Positions 8,948 to 16,674 are shown, numbered from the stretch's first letter. The stretch is DNA of 32,175 nucleotides from Spirulina sp. CCY15215 (GCF_016888125.1 NZ_JACSWA010000536.1:1-32175); one strand, 5' to 3'. Numbers and translations are program-made. Notes: generated from the letters alone by a model not told the origin.

Positions 8948-9766
8948 TTGGCCAAGCAAAGATTAGATATATTACTGGTAGAACGCCATCTCTGCGAGTC
9001 GAGACAGCTTGCACAGCGACTGATTCGGGCAGGTGAAGTGAAGGTGAACGATCGCCTCGTTGACAAACCTGGCACAGAAGTGAATATAGAAGCGGAAATT
9101 CAAGTTAAGGAAAAACCCCGCTACGTCTCCCGAGGGGGTGAAAAGCTCGAAAAAGCCCTGAAGGAGTTCAAAATCCCAGTAGAGGGGCGTTTATGCCTCG
9201 ATGGGGGCATTTCTACTGGGGGGTTCACCGATTGTTTATTACAAGCAGGGGCAAAATTAGTTTACGGCGTGGATGTGGGTTACGGCCAAGCAGCGTGGAA
9301 ATTGCGCCAGTGCGATCGCGTCCTTCTCAAGGAAAGAACAAATATCCGCTATCTCCAACCGGAAGCGTTATATGGTGAAAATCCTCGCGCTAATTTGGGT
9401 GTTGTGGATGTTTCCTTTATTTCCTTAACCAAAATTCTCGCCTCTTTCTGGAATTTACTCGCTGCGCCGAAAGAAGCGATTTTACTGGTCAAACCGCAGT
9501 TTGAGGTGGGGAAAGATCGAGTTGGCAAAAAAGGAGTTGTCCGTAACCCTAAAGACCAAGCTGAAGCGATTTTTCGAGTCCTGCAAACTGCCCAAAAACT
9601 AGGCTGGCGCGATCGCGGTTTAACGCGATCGCCCCTTACTGGACCTGCGGGAAACATTGAATATCTTCTCTGGTTAAGTAGCGAAGGGGACTCTCTCAAC
9701 CTCGATCTAAAGACAATTCAACAGGAAACCGAAACCGCGATCGACCACTTCAACACTATCCGATAA
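8948..9766 (+). CDS. tlyA: TlyA family rRNA (cytidine-2'-O)-methyltransferase
   Basis: A 272-residue protein with an N-terminal S4 RNA-binding domain (about 1-60, LDILLVERHLCESRQLAQRL) and an FtsJ-type Rossmann methyltransferase. The SAM-binding motif is DGGISTGGFTD at 85-95 (DIGASTGGFTD is more usual). The K-D-K-E tetrad of 2'-O-methyltransferases can be placed at K69, D154, K182 and E238 (KALKEF, VVDVSF, LVKPQFE, GNIEYL). TlyA homologues methylate ribose in 16S/23S rRNA and were once called haemolysin A. The start is TTG 8948, preceded by AAGGA at about 8933; there is no ATG that keeps the whole S4 domain. Confidence 0.9.
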   Translation: MAKQRLDILLVERHLCESRQLAQRLIRAGEVKVNDRLVDKPGTEVNIEAEIQVKEKPRYVSRGGEKLEKALKEFKIPVEGRLCLDGGISTGGFTDCLLQAGAKLVYGVDVGYGQAAWKLRQCDRVLLKERTNIRYLQPEALYGENPRANLGVVDVSFISLTKILASFWNLLAAPKEAILLVKPQFEVGKDRVGKKGVVRNPKDQAEAIFRVLQTAQKLGWRDRGLTRSPLTGPAGNIEYLLWLSSEGDSLNLDLKTIQQETETAIDHFNTIR

Positions 9767-9777
9767 TCAACAGATAA

Positions 9778-9798
9778 CTATTCCCTATTCCCTATTGC
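9778..9798. repeat. Heptanucleotide tandem repeat (STRR type), 3 copies
   Basis: CTATTCC, CTATTCC, CTATTGC in tandem in the 36-bp spacer between the convergent tlyA-like and FHA genes. This is the same class of 7-bp intergenic repeat as at 5880-5907 and 16778-16797. Confidence 0.6.
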
Positions 9799-9802
9799 CT
9801 GT

Positions 9803-10264
9803 TTAAGTAATCAGCGTATCCTTAGACTTATCTTCCCCTTCCAATGGGGGTAAACGGCGCTTAGAACCGCGTTTGAGTTTCTCATCCATGTCCGCATCTT
9901 CAATGCGAATTTGGATTTGTGGTCCCGAACTTGCTAAACGAACAATCATACCATCACTGACAGCAATTTTCGTAATCCGCTTACCATCAATATAGGTTCC
10001 ATTTGCCCCCAAATTGACCACTTCCCAACTTGACGAACTACTGGGTCGAACTTCAACATGATGGCGGGAGACTACAGCACTGTAGAGAATAACTTCATTA
10101 TCTGTAGATCGCCCGATCCGAATCACCAAATTGGGTTCAAAAGTCCAGCTTTGAACCGGTACAGCTTGCAAGGGATGCAGCAGAGTGAGGACGATGGCCG
10201 AAGTTGAATGATTCGAGTCCAGATTTGGATTAACTTGTAACTCTTCAGATGTTCCGGAGTTCAT
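9803..10264 (-). CDS. FHA domain-containing protein
   Basis: A 153-residue protein with one forkhead-associated domain between about residues 24 and 121. The phosphothreonine-binding signature is complete: GRS at 51-53, SRHH at 66-69 and NGT at 88-90. FHA domains dock onto Thr-phosphorylated partners and usually act as adaptors of Ser/Thr kinases. The C-terminal tail (KLKRGSKRRLPPLEGEDKSK) is basic then acidic and probably disordered. No kinase or phosphatase gene lies nearby, so the partner is unknown. The start is ATG 10262-10264. Confidence 0.9.
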   Translation of the reverse strand: MNSGTSEELQVNPNLDSNHSTSAIVLTLLHPLQAVPVQSWTFEPNLVIRIGRSTDNEVILYSAVVSRHHVEVRPSSSSSWEVVNLGANGTYIDGKRITKIAVSDGMIVRLASSGPQIQIRIEDADMDEKLKRGSKRRLPPLEGEDKSKDTLIT

Positions 10265-10586
10265 AGAAGTGGGTTAGGTAGCAAAACTTAACTTTACACT
10301 CAAAGTATACTCTGCCTCTTGTTTGGCGTAGAATTACTATTTATTTTACAGGTTAGGGATGAGGATGACCAGATAGCCATGTTCAAATTTTGTGACTCAA
10401 TCCCAGCAAAGCCAGTATTTTTCAGATTAGCATTCGCTAGAACGGTTAAGGAGTACAAAGTGTAGCCTAATTATCCAACACTTCAGCAAATTTCTACTGA
10501 ATGTCCATTCCCCTCACCCCTGAAATAGAGAGAGGGGATGGAGAAATCAGGAGAGAAGATATTAATCTCCTCATCCTTTTTGATTT
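10265..10586. other. 322-bp spacer between FHA gene and psaK, no gene seen
   Basis: No convincing coding region. It holds an imperfect inverted repeat (CCATTCCCCTC at 10503-10513, with GAGAGGGGATGG at about 10530-10541) and a smaller AGGAGA...TCTCCT pair (about 10549-10572) just downstream of the psaK stop on the minus strand. These could form the 3' end of the psaK message, but no clear T-run follows either stem, so a terminator call is not justified. Confidence 0.4.
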
Positions 10587-10850
10587 TTACAGTACCCCTG
10601 CATTGCTTAATCCCAAGATCATGCCGGCACCGAGAATATGACCGAAACTCATAGTGGCAAGGAGTTCGGGAAGCCCAAAACCTTTCCATAGTGCAGGTTT
10701 TACGATGGGAAGATCGGGACCTTGCCCCGAATTTTGAATCGCAAAACGACCGATCGCGATCGCAAAAAGGTTACAGAAGATCATAACGATAGCGACGCTG
10801 AAATTCCATTCGATGGTTATGGGAACGGCGGCCAATAGAGTGAAATCCAT
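10587..10850 (-). CDS. psaK: Photosystem I reaction center subunit PsaK
   Basis: An 87-residue subunit starting MDFTLLAAVP at ATG 10848-10850, the usual PsaK N-terminus; a longer in-frame start at 10889 would add 13 unrelated residues and is rejected. Two membrane helices are visible (about 14-36 and 62-84) with the conserved LFAIAIGRFAIQN, GFGLPELLAT and SFGHILGAGMILGL. PsaK sits at the edge of photosystem I in the thylakoid and contributes to antenna docking and state transitions. A ribosome-binding site AAGGA lies 8 bases upstream of the start and partly overlaps a small hairpin. A TATAAT box is at 10901-10906. Confidence 0.95.
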   Translation of the reverse strand: MDFTLLAAVPITIEWNFSVAIVMIFCNLFAIAIGRFAIQNSGQGPDLPIVKPALWKGFGLPELLATMSFGHILGAGMILGLSNAGVL

Positions 10851-10862
10851 GTTTTTTAAGTC

Positions 10863-10906
10863 CTTGTTCGTAACAAGAAGTATTAACAAAAATCTTCAGA
10901 ATTATA
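10863..10906 (-). promoter_or_regulatory. psaK promoter -10 and leader hairpin at the ribosome-binding site
   Basis: On the minus strand a perfect TATAAT occupies 10901-10906, about 50 bases before the psaK ATG; no good -35 box is seen at the right distance. Further down the leader, CTTGTT-ACG-AACAAG (10863-10877) is a 6-bp perfect stem whose 3' arm runs directly into GGA of the Shine-Dalgarno sequence. This is a possible structure modulating translation. Confidence 0.35.
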
Positions 10907-10965
10907 AAGATTTCTTAGTGGGAAAGGGGATTTTGTTGCAATAGTTAATATTTACTTAAATTTTC

Positions 10966-11217
10966 TTAGCGAATTTGCGTATTAATTAAATGTAACGCTG
11001 CTGCAAGCTCTTCCTCTCCTGTTGCTTGGCTTAAGTTTCCGCGATCGATAATTTTAGCCATTCGTTTTTTTAATTCATATTCTGCTTCATTCTTAACTTG
11101 TTCGGCAATATGGAGTTCCAAATGTACCGAACTAATCAAACTTCGTCCCCGCTTGCGTAATAATTCAGAAACTAGGATATTAGTGTCAACAACCAATCTT
11201 ATCATTAGTTTACTCAA
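10966..11217 (-). pseudogene. Truncated PIN-domain (VapC-type) toxin remnant
   Basis: An 83-residue frame beginning TTG 11217, or more likely MIRLVVDTNILVSELL from ATG 11205. The first PIN motif (VVDTNILVS, with the first metal-binding Asp) and the middle helices (EVKNEAEYELKKR-like) are present. PIN ribonucleases are normally 120-145 residues with further acidic residues in the C-terminal half (TxDxxF/L-type motifs); these are absent, and only 115 bp separate the stop from psaK. It overlaps the antitoxin stop by 4 bp (TTGA) if TTG is used, the usual arrangement for toxin-antitoxin operons. It is probably an inactive relic of a type II system, though a minimal functional protein cannot be ruled out. 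Confidence 0.6.
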
Positions 11218-11441
11218 TCTGATGTTAATACACGAACTAGAGTTTCTTCATCCATTCCTGTTTCTCTCATTACCTTTTCAGTGGCTTGTTCCATTCGTTC
11301 CCAGGCTGCATCTATTTCTGCTTGAGAACGAATAACTGGATAAAAATATCCTAATAATTGACCGTTACTTTCTACTCGTAATGCTTCTTTTTCTTCCGAA
11401 ATAACAATCTGTTCTAACTCATTAACTTGGACTATTTTCAT
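11214..11441 (-). CDS. Antitoxin-like protein, cognate of the PIN remnant
   Basis: A 75-residue protein read from ATG 11439-11441 (MKIVQVNELEQIVIS). GGAGA sits about 9 bases upstream, which favours this ATG over the one at 11450. The N-terminal part resembles the short beta/alpha DNA-binding or Phd/AbrB-like part of small antitoxins (EALRVESNGQLLGYFYPV), and the C-terminal helix AAWERMEQATEKVMRETGMDEETL would be the toxin-neutralising arm. It lies directly upstream of the PIN-domain frame with a 4-bp overlap, so the pairing is inferred mainly from position. If the toxin is dead, this may be a leftover or an antitoxin acting in trans. Confidence 0.62.
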   Translation of the reverse strand: MKIVQVNELEQIVISEEKEALRVESNGQLLGYFYPVIRSQAEIDAAWERMEQATEKVMRETGMDEETLVRVLTSD

Positions 11442-11761
11442 TATTCTCATTCTCCACAAAACTCGATAATTTATTCTACTATAAACAATCGCGAAAAACA
11501 AAAAAATAATCAAATCTCTTTTAGTAAGTGCTGCGGAAGTTCGTTGAAATATCCCAGAGTGACAAAACAGGGATATATAGCGCGTAGCGCTAGGCAAGAG
11601 GCAATGGGTAACAGGCAATAGTAGGTTGTAACTGGGTTGTATAATTTAGGGATGTCCTAATGTGTGTAGTGCTATACTGACTGTTGCACCGCAAGAACCA
11701 GATTATAAAAAAACTAGGGAGAAAATCCCCAGTTTTTAATAGACAAACCAATGGTATTGAC
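11442..11761. other. 320-bp spacer between ndhB terminator side and antitoxin gene
   Basis: Apart from the ndhB terminator at 11707-11737, no gene is seen. It contains an AGCGCGTAGCGCTAG element (about 11579-11593) and a GGCAATGGGTAACAGGCAAT stretch (about 11599-11618), both low-complexity intergenic sequence of the kind scattered in cyanobacterial genomes. The antitoxin promoter should be at its left end (11450-11500), where AT-rich sequence occurs, but no box is convincing. Confidence 0.4.
11707..11737 (-). terminator. Intrinsic terminator downstream of ndhB
   Basis: ACTAGGGA and TCCCCAGT form an 8-bp stem with one mismatch around a GAAAA loop. A run of A lies on the left (11707-11713) and a run of T on the right (11733-11737), so on the minus strand the stem is followed by a T-run. 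It sits 25 bp after the ndhB stop and its symmetry could stop transcription from both sides. Confidence 0.75.
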
Positions 11762-13330
11762 CTAGTTCAGGAAAACTGTATCCTCAACCGGTAATTCTGT
11801 CACTTCTTCAACGACAGGTAACATTGAAGCCTGTAACATTGGCGTTGTTAAGATCGCCTCATTGGCCAAATTAAACAAAGGATTCGACAAAATTCCTCCC
11901 AAACAAGTTGCAATCAGAGAGAAGACAATTCCCACTTGTAGAGGACGCATTCCCGACACATTCCAGCGAATAGCAGGGTAATTTTTCACGACTTCTGACA
12001 TCTCGTGAGGTTCTTTGACCACCATCATTTTTACGACACGAATGTAGTAGTAAATGGAAACAACACTGGTCACTAAACCCAACAAAACTAAACCATATAA
12101 TCCCGCTTGCCAACCTGCCCAGAAGAGGTAAATCTTACCAAAGAAACCGACTAAAGGTGGAATTCCTCCCAAGGAGAGAAGACAAATACTTAATACCAGC
12201 GTAATCAAAGGATCTTTTTGATATAACCCTGCATAATCGCTGATTTGATCCGAACCTGTTCGCAATGTAAACAGGATAACGCAAGCAAATGCGCCTAAGT
12301 TCATAAACAGGTAAACAAACAGATAGAAAATCATGCTGGAATATCCTGCATCCGTCCCCGCGATCGCGCCGATAATCACAAATCCAGCTTGAGCAATGGA
12401 AGAATAAGCTAACATCCGTTTCATGCTGGTTTGCGCTAAAGCAACAACATTTCCCAGGATCATACTGAGGATAGCAAGGGCGGCAAAAATGAAATGCCAT
12501 TCCGAAGAAACCGAATCAAATACCGTCACTAATAAACGCAGTGCAAGGGCAAATCCTGCCGCTTTTGAACCCACAGAAAGAAAAGCAACAACGGGAGTGG
12601 GAGAACCTTCATAAACATCGGGAGTCCATTGGTGAAACGGAACCGCCGAAATTTTAAAAGCAATCCCCGCGATCGCGAATACTAAAGCGATCGCCAGTGC
12701 TAAAGAACCTTCGCTACTCGTTGCTAAAGCCGCCGCGATCGCATCTAAATGGTTTTCTCCTCCCGATAATCCGTAGAGTAAAGAAATCCCATAGAGGAAA
12801 ATAGCAGAACTAGCCGCCCCGATCAGCAAATACTTTAACGCCGCTTCATTAGAACGGGGATCTTGTTTGGTGTAACCCGTCATTAAATAAGACGAAATAC
12901 TCAACATCTCGAGGGAGATAAAAATCATTGCTAGTTCATTTGCCCCCGAGAGGAACATTCCCCCCAAAGTCGCCGTGAGGAGAATCGCCATAAACTCCGC
13001 CAGAGAAGTCCCCGACTGTTCCACATAGGAAATAGACATGGAAATAGTCACCAAGGCCGAAAGGGCAATAATTCCGCGAAAAACAATGCTTAAATTATCG
13101 CCATTAAAACTATCTAAAAAGGCAAAAGGCGTAGCAGAGTCCCAGAGGAAAACGAGGGAGACGATCGCCGCCAAAAGTCCCGCGATCGCCGCATAAGGCA
13201 ACCAGCGAGAGGCATTGCGTCCGAGAATGAGGTCCCCCACCAAAACCACCATTAGGGTTATCAGTACCAGTCCTTCGGGCAGAATCGCCCCAGCATGAAG
13301 CTGAGAGGCGACAGTACTAGAAAAGTCCAT
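11762..13330 (-). CDS. ndhB: NAD(P)H-quinone oxidoreductase subunit 2 (NdhB)
   Basis: A 522-residue polytopic subunit of the thylakoid NDH-1 complex, which takes electrons from ferredoxin to plastoquinone and pumps protons in respiration, cyclic electron flow and CO2 uptake. It has about 14 hydrophobic segments and the proton-pump antiporter-like core ([55 protein letters not shown]). The start [20 protein letters not shown] at ATG 13328-13330 matches the family; the TTG three codons upstream (13339) is not needed. Length is normal. It is transcribed alone and ends in a terminator at 11707-11737. Confidence 0.96.
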   Translation of the reverse strand: MDFSSTVASQLHAGAILPEGLVLITLMVVLVGDLILGRNASRWLPYAAIAGLLAAIVSLVFLWDSATPFAFLDSFNGDNLSIVFRGIIALSALVTISMSISYVEQSGTSLAEFMAILLTATLGGMFLSGANELAMIFISLEMLSISSYLMTGYTKQDPRSNEAALKYLLIGAASSAIFLYGISLLYGLSGGENHLDAIAAALATSSEGSLALAIALVFAIAGIAFKISAVPFHQWTPDVYEGSPTPVVAFLSVGSKAAGFALALRLLVTVFDSVSSEWHFIFAALAILSMILGNVVALAQTSMKRMLAYSSIAQAGFVIIGAIAGTDAGYSSMIFYLFVYLFMNLGAFACVILFTLRTGSDQISDYAGLYQKDPLITLVLSICLLSLGGIPPLVGFFGKIYLFWAGWQAGLYGLVLLGLVTSVVSIYYYIRVVKMMVVKEPHEMSEVVKNYPAIRWNVSGMRPLQVGIVFSLIATCLGGILSNPLFNLANEAILTTPMLQASMLPVVEEVTELPVEDTVFLN

Positions 13331-13469
13331 AAAATTCAATATTGGCTCGACACAAACAGCAACCGATTACCAGTCACCTGTTAGATTCTACCCCGTCTCT
13401 CGTCCCAAACAGCGAGGGAGCTATTAAGCTCCCTCCCTAACCATTCACACAACCCCGATTTCTGCCAAT

Positions 13470-13997
13470 CTAGGAGCGATCGCCGCCCCCACGACGACCT
13501 CCGCGATCGGGTTTCATTTCCGCTAATTGGGCGCGTTGTTCTGGGGTAAGCACTTGGCGAATTTGCAACATGGTATCAAAACGGCGATCGCCCATCTGTT
13601 GGTGTAAATTCTGTACCCGTTGATGTTGTTGGCGTAATTCACCATCCGAGGCATTACTGGCCATTAAAGACTGCATTTGTTCCCGAGCATTTTCCATTTG
13701 TTCCCGAAGTTGTTCGGAATTGGCTTTTGCTTGTTCGCGAATGGTTTGAATTTCCTGTTTTTGATCGGCGCTAAGGTTGAGTTGTTCAAACATTCGCATT
13801 CCGCGATCGCCTCGTTCGCCTGGTTCGCCTCGTTCTGGGCGATTACCGCGTTCTGGGCGACCATTAGGGGCTTCTTGGGCGATCGCCGGAGATTCAAATT
13901 GAGCGTGAAGTGCATCTGCACCCATTAAAACAGCAGCACCGCCAAGGGTGAAAACTAAAGGAGAAACAGCGAGAAGAACAAATTTTTGGAGTTTCAT
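13470..13997 (-). CDS. Spy/CpxP-like LTxxQ periplasmic protein
   Basis: A 175-residue secreted protein. A hydrophobic signal sequence covers residues 1-41 (VLLAVSPLVFTLGGAAVLMGA, with possible cleavage after PAIA). A low-complexity Arg/Gly/Glu segment (GRPERGNRPERGEPGERGDRG) follows, then a helical core with two LTxxQ-type motifs, LSADQ at 75-79 and LTPEQ at 150-154. The tail is Gly/Arg rich (GGRRGGGDRS). Spy and CpxP are ATP-independent periplasmic chaperones or sensors with such motifs, and this is probably a cyanobacterial relative. ATG 13997 is chosen because it gives a compact signal peptide; ATG 14018 would add MFEIIKI. It is divergent from the DUF3134 gene. Confidence 0.8.
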   Translation of the reverse strand: MKLQKFVLLAVSPLVFTLGGAAVLMGADALHAQFESPAIAQEAPNGRPERGNRPERGEPGERGDRGMRMFEQLNLSADQKQEIQTIREQAKANSEQLREQMENAREQMQSLMASNASDGELRQQHQRVQNLHQQMGDRRFDTMLQIRQVLTPEQRAQLAEMKPDRGGRRGGGDRS

Positions 13998-14171
13998 AAT
14001 CTTGATGATCTCGAACATAATTTTGTTGATGCTTCCATCCTAAAAAATATCCTTGTCTTTTACCTCGATCTCAGGACTCGAGTTGGCTATGACTCAAGGG
14101 CGAAATTTCTCCGTGACTTTTGACCCGAGGGGAAAGCGCGATCGCCAAGGAGCGTTCAATTAAGCATTTTG

Positions 14172-14211
14172 TTGACGCTCCAGTGTACACTCGGTATGTT
14201 CGTTATTAACG
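14172..14211 (+). promoter_or_regulatory. Promoter with palindromic spacer upstream of the DUF3134 gene
   Basis: TTGACG (14172-14177) and TATGTT (14195-14200) are separated by exactly 17 bp, a good sigma-70-type promoter. The spacer contains the perfect 10-bp palindrome AGTGTACACT (14182-14191), and a second symmetric element CGTTA-T-TAACG (14201-14211) lies at the expected start site. Both are positioned where a repressor could act. The start codon of the next gene is at 14229. Confidence 0.5.
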
Positions 14212-14228
14212 TTTTTTCGAGTATTACT

Positions 14229-14468
14229 ATGAGAAATCCCGCTCTGCGTCAAGAACCTCGCTTTGAACCGGCGGCAGTTATCCCCCTTAAACAAGAGGAT
14301 TCCATGTTGACTTGGTTAGAGTCAGAAGGCCGTCTCATTCCAAGAGAAACGCAAAATACAGCTTTAACAGAAGAGGAAGATCCAGAAATGGACACCCTCA
14401 TGTCCATCGACGATCGCGATGACGATGACGACTTCGGTAAAGATGAACCGGATAATCTCGACGATTAA
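14229..14468 (+). CDS. DUF3134 family protein
   Basis: A 79-residue acidic protein starting MRNPALRQEPRFEPAAVIPL, the characteristic N-terminus of the cyanobacterial DUF3134 family; the upstream in-frame ATG at 14169 adds unrelated residues and is rejected. The middle segment SMLTWLESEGRLIPRE is conserved in the family as I recall it. The C-terminus is a run of Asp/Glu (DDRDDDDDFGKDEPDNLDD) and likely disordered. Function is unknown. It has its own promoter and lies 35 bp upstream of mraY, so the two could be co-transcribed. Confidence 0.8.
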   Translation: MRNPALRQEPRFEPAAVIPLKQEDSMLTWLESEGRLIPRETQNTALTEEEDPEMDTLMSIDDRDDDDDFGKDEPDNLDD

Positions 14469-14503
14469 CAATTAAACAAAACTTTTACGGTGGGTGAGGA
14501 ATT

Positions 14504-15601
14504 GTGGAAGCAAAATTATTTTTACCAACGGCTTTAAGGAAGCCATCCGGAACAAATTTATTGATTTTATTGATTTGTTTGTTGATGGGATCGGCGTTTA
14601 TCTTCGATCGCAATTTACAGCAGCTTGGAGAATTCTCTTCATTTCTCCTTCCTCTGCTTATATCGGCGGTTATTAGTGCAGGAATGGGTTTTTGGGTCAT
14701 CCCAATATTGCGACGGTTAAAGGCGGGACAAGTCATCCAAGAAGACGGACCCCAAAGCCATTTAAAAAAAGCAGGAACTCCGACAATGGGAGGCATCTTT
14801 TTTGTACCGATCGCCGTGCTTTTGGGTGTTATTTGGTCGGGTTTTTCTGCTAGTGCGATCGCGGTGGGTGCAATTACTTTATTTTATGGGTTTGTCGGTT
14901 GGATCGATGATTGGCAAATTTTACGGCGCAAGTCGAATAAAGGCATTACACCGCGTCAAAAGTTAATTTTGCAATTTATTGGCGCGATCGTATTTTGTGC
15001 TTGGGTGTCTCTCACTCAACCCGCCAATTTAACGAATATTGCTTTACCTTTGGGCATCATTTTACCCTTGGGTATTTTCTTTTGGTTTTTAGCTGTTTTT
15101 GTGTTTGCAGCAGAAAGTAATGCCACAAATATCACCGATGGAGTGGATGGATTAGCAGGAGGAACCTGCGCGATCGCCTTGCTTGGTTTAGCTGTATTAA
15201 TTGTTACCGATACGCCAGAATTAGCCATATTTTGCATCTGTTTGAGTGGAGGCTGTTTAGGTTTTGTTTTCCATAATCGCAACCCAGCAAAAGTGTTTAT
15301 GGGGGATACGGGATCTCTAGCATTAGGTGGCGCATTAGCAGGAGTTGGCATCCTTTCAGGCAATCTTTGGGGCTTATTTATAGTTAGTGGTTTATTTTTT
15401 GTTGAGTCTCTTTCCGTATTAGCACAAGTCAGTTATTACAAAGCCACCAAAAACGCGGAAGGAGTTGGCAAGCGCTTGTTTAAAATGGCTCCATTTCACC
15501 ATCATCTAGAGTTAAGTGGCTGGTCGGAAACACAAATTGTAGGTGCTTTTTACTTGTTTAATTTTGGTCTGGTCGTGTTAGCTTTGATTCTTTCTGTTTA
15601 A
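14504..15601 (+). CDS. mraY: Phospho-N-acetylmuramoyl-pentapeptide-transferase (MraY)
   Basis: A 365-residue integral membrane enzyme that transfers phospho-MurNAc-pentapeptide from UDP to undecaprenyl phosphate, making lipid I at the cytoplasmic face. About ten membrane helices are visible with all signature motifs: GPQSHLKKAGTPTMGG at 82-97, the Asp pair D135-D136 in GWIDDWQ, NATNITDGVDGLAGG at 206-220, GDTGS with D268, and the HHH triad at 332-334 in APFHHHLELSGW. The start is GTG 14504 with GAGGAA just upstream. As often in cyanobacteria, it stands apart from any mur/fts cluster. Confidence 0.96.
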   Translation: MEAKLFLPTALRKPSGTNLLILLICLLMGSAFIFDRNLQQLGEFSSFLLPLLISAVISAGMGFWVIPILRRLKAGQVIQEDGPQSHLKKAGTPTMGGIFFVPIAVLLGVIWSGFSASAIAVGAITLFYGFVGWIDDWQILRRKSNKGITPRQKLILQFIGAIVFCAWVSLTQPANLTNIALPLGIILPLGIFFWFLAVFVFAAESNATNITDGVDGLAGGTCAIALLGLAVLIVTDTPELAIFCICLSGGCLGFVFHNRNPAKVFMGDTGSLALGGALAGVGILSGNLWGLFIVSGLFFVESLSVLAQVSYYKATKNAEGVGKRLFKMAPFHHHLELSGWSETQIVGAFYLFNFGLVVLALILSV

Positions 15602-15616
15602 TTCCCCTAATCTTGA

Positions 15617-16396
15617 CTATATCTTTTCTAAAATTGGTAAAGATAATTGAATTGGATCGCCAAATTTAACGATTTCTTTTGGTGTTAATCTATAACTAGA
15701 CTCTAGATAATTGCGGATACTACCGGCTAAATGAAAAGCAAACAAAGGTGAAACAGCATTACCAATCTGATTAAAACAACTGGTTTCTCCTCCTATAAAT
15801 TCAAACCAGTCAGGAAAACTTTGTAAACGTGCAGCTTCTCGAATAAATAAACGCCGCCGTCTCCCATCAGGTAGCTTAATTCGGTGCATATCTCCTGTTG
15901 CACCGGCGAGATTTCTACAAGTTAATGTTCGTGAAGGTCGATCTAAATGGAGATCGCGAGGACGTTTGCAAGCAGAAGCCTTTTCATATTTAGCAACATA
16001 TCGATCCATACTTGGCGTGAGAAATTTTGACTCTGAAGGGACATCAAAAACCAATTCTCCTAATGCTTCTCCTGCGGTAATTTGCCGATCGCCAGTTCGA
16101 GGAAACTTGAACTTTCCTCGATGACCAACAACAATCAATCGTTCGCGGTTTTGAGGAATGCCAAAGTTTACTGCATTTAATAACTTCCATTCCACAATAT
16201 AATTTAATTGTCGTAACTCTTGAATAATTTCATCAAAATACCAACGATTGCGATACAATAAACCGCGAACATTTTCAAAGCCTTGTGATTCAAACCCTAA
16301 AGATAAACCTCCGCATCCGGCAAATAAATCGATCGCAAGGGGATTTTGATTTTGGGCAGGTTTCAGAATTGAATTTATTTTCTCAATATAGCTCAC
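15617..16396 (-). pseudogene. DNA (cytosine-5-) methyltransferase lacking catalytic motif IV (internal deletion)
   Basis: A 259-residue frame of the Dcm family from GTG 16396 (AAGGA lies about 10 bases upstream). Motif I is intact (LFAGCGGLSLGFESQGF, 24-40), but the next residues are ENVRGLLYRNRWYFDE, which is motif VI. About 70-90 residues that should lie between them, including motif IV with the catalytic Pro-Cys-Gln, are absent without loss of frame. Motif VIII QNRER (82-86), the target-recognition region (RPSRTLTCRNLAGATGD) and motif X NQIGNAVSP (209-217) follow normally. The junction carries TTCAAA at 16274-16279 and again at 16289-16294 (plus strand), a possible trace of deletion between short repeats. 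No restriction gene is adjacent, so the ancestor was probably a solitary methyltransferase. The frame is otherwise undamaged, which suggests a recent event or a retained DNA-binding role. Confidence 0.82.
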
Positions 16397-16454
16397 GACA
16401 CTGTCCTTAAATAAATTTACTAAAATCAGTTTATCTTCTGTAACAAAGCATACA

Positions 16455-16504
16455 AACTGAAAATATATCAGTTAGACTTAGTGTAAAGATTAGATTCCTA
16501 ATCT
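16455..16504 (+). promoter_or_regulatory. Two tandem inverted repeats upstream of a small ORF
   Basis: AACTGA-7-TCAGTT (16455-16473) encloses an AT-rich AAATATA, and AGATTAG-4-CTAATCT (16487-16504) follows 13 bp later. The second is a perfect 7-bp stem just before the Shine-Dalgarno sequence (GGAGGG, 16515-16520) of the 38-codon ORF. They could be operators or leader hairpins; no standard promoter boxes are obvious. Confidence 0.4.
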
Positions 16505-16524
16505 CGTCACAATTGGAGGGAAAA

Positions 16525-16641
16525 ATGATGAATGCAGAAACTATCCACACCTTGTTAGCGATCGCAGTTATTGCTGGCTCTTGTGCGCTCTTATCGCCGC
16601 TCTTGTGTTGGGTCTTGACTCCGCGCTATATTGGGTCTTAA
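16525..16641 (+). CDS. Small hydrophobic protein, 38 residues, unknown
   Basis: A short frame with start ATG ATG at 16525/16528, a strong Shine-Dalgarno sequence GGAGGG 4 bases before the first ATG, and stop TAA 16639-16641. It begins MMNAETIHTLLAIAVIAGSC, and continues with a hydrophobic run ending LLCWVLTPRYIGS. It has one predicted membrane helix (about residues 9-31) with two cysteines and a short polar C-terminus. Size and layout resemble the tiny single-helix subunits of photosynthetic or respiratory complexes, but it matches none that I recognise (PetL/M/N, PsbM/T/X/Y, PsaM, NdhP). It lies between the methyltransferase relic (divergent) and the parvulin gene. Conservation would have to confirm it; the ribosome-binding site and flanking structures make it credible. 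Confidence 0.6.
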   Translation: MMNAETIHTLLAIAVIAGSCALLSPLLCWVLTPRYIGS

Positions 16642-16674
16642 TGAACTGATTCGCTTTGCTCAGACTCCCTTGTT

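Noticed and set aside
10503-10572. Intrinsic terminator for psaK
   Set aside because: Stems exist but none is followed by a T-run on the minus strand, and the longer one is imperfect.
10483-10689. Minus frame of 68 codons overlapping psaK
   Set aside because: It reads psaK in the wrong frame (CRHDLGIKQCRG) and ends in the spacer; psaK is unambiguous.
12135-12500. 121-codon minus frame inside ndhB
   Set aside because: Same strand but shifted frame of ndhB; no conserved features.
14182-14200. NtcA or LexA binding site at the DUF3134 promoter
   Set aside because: GTA is not followed by TAC after 8 bases, and the half-site spacing does not fit cyanobacterial LexA (RGTACNNNDGTWC).
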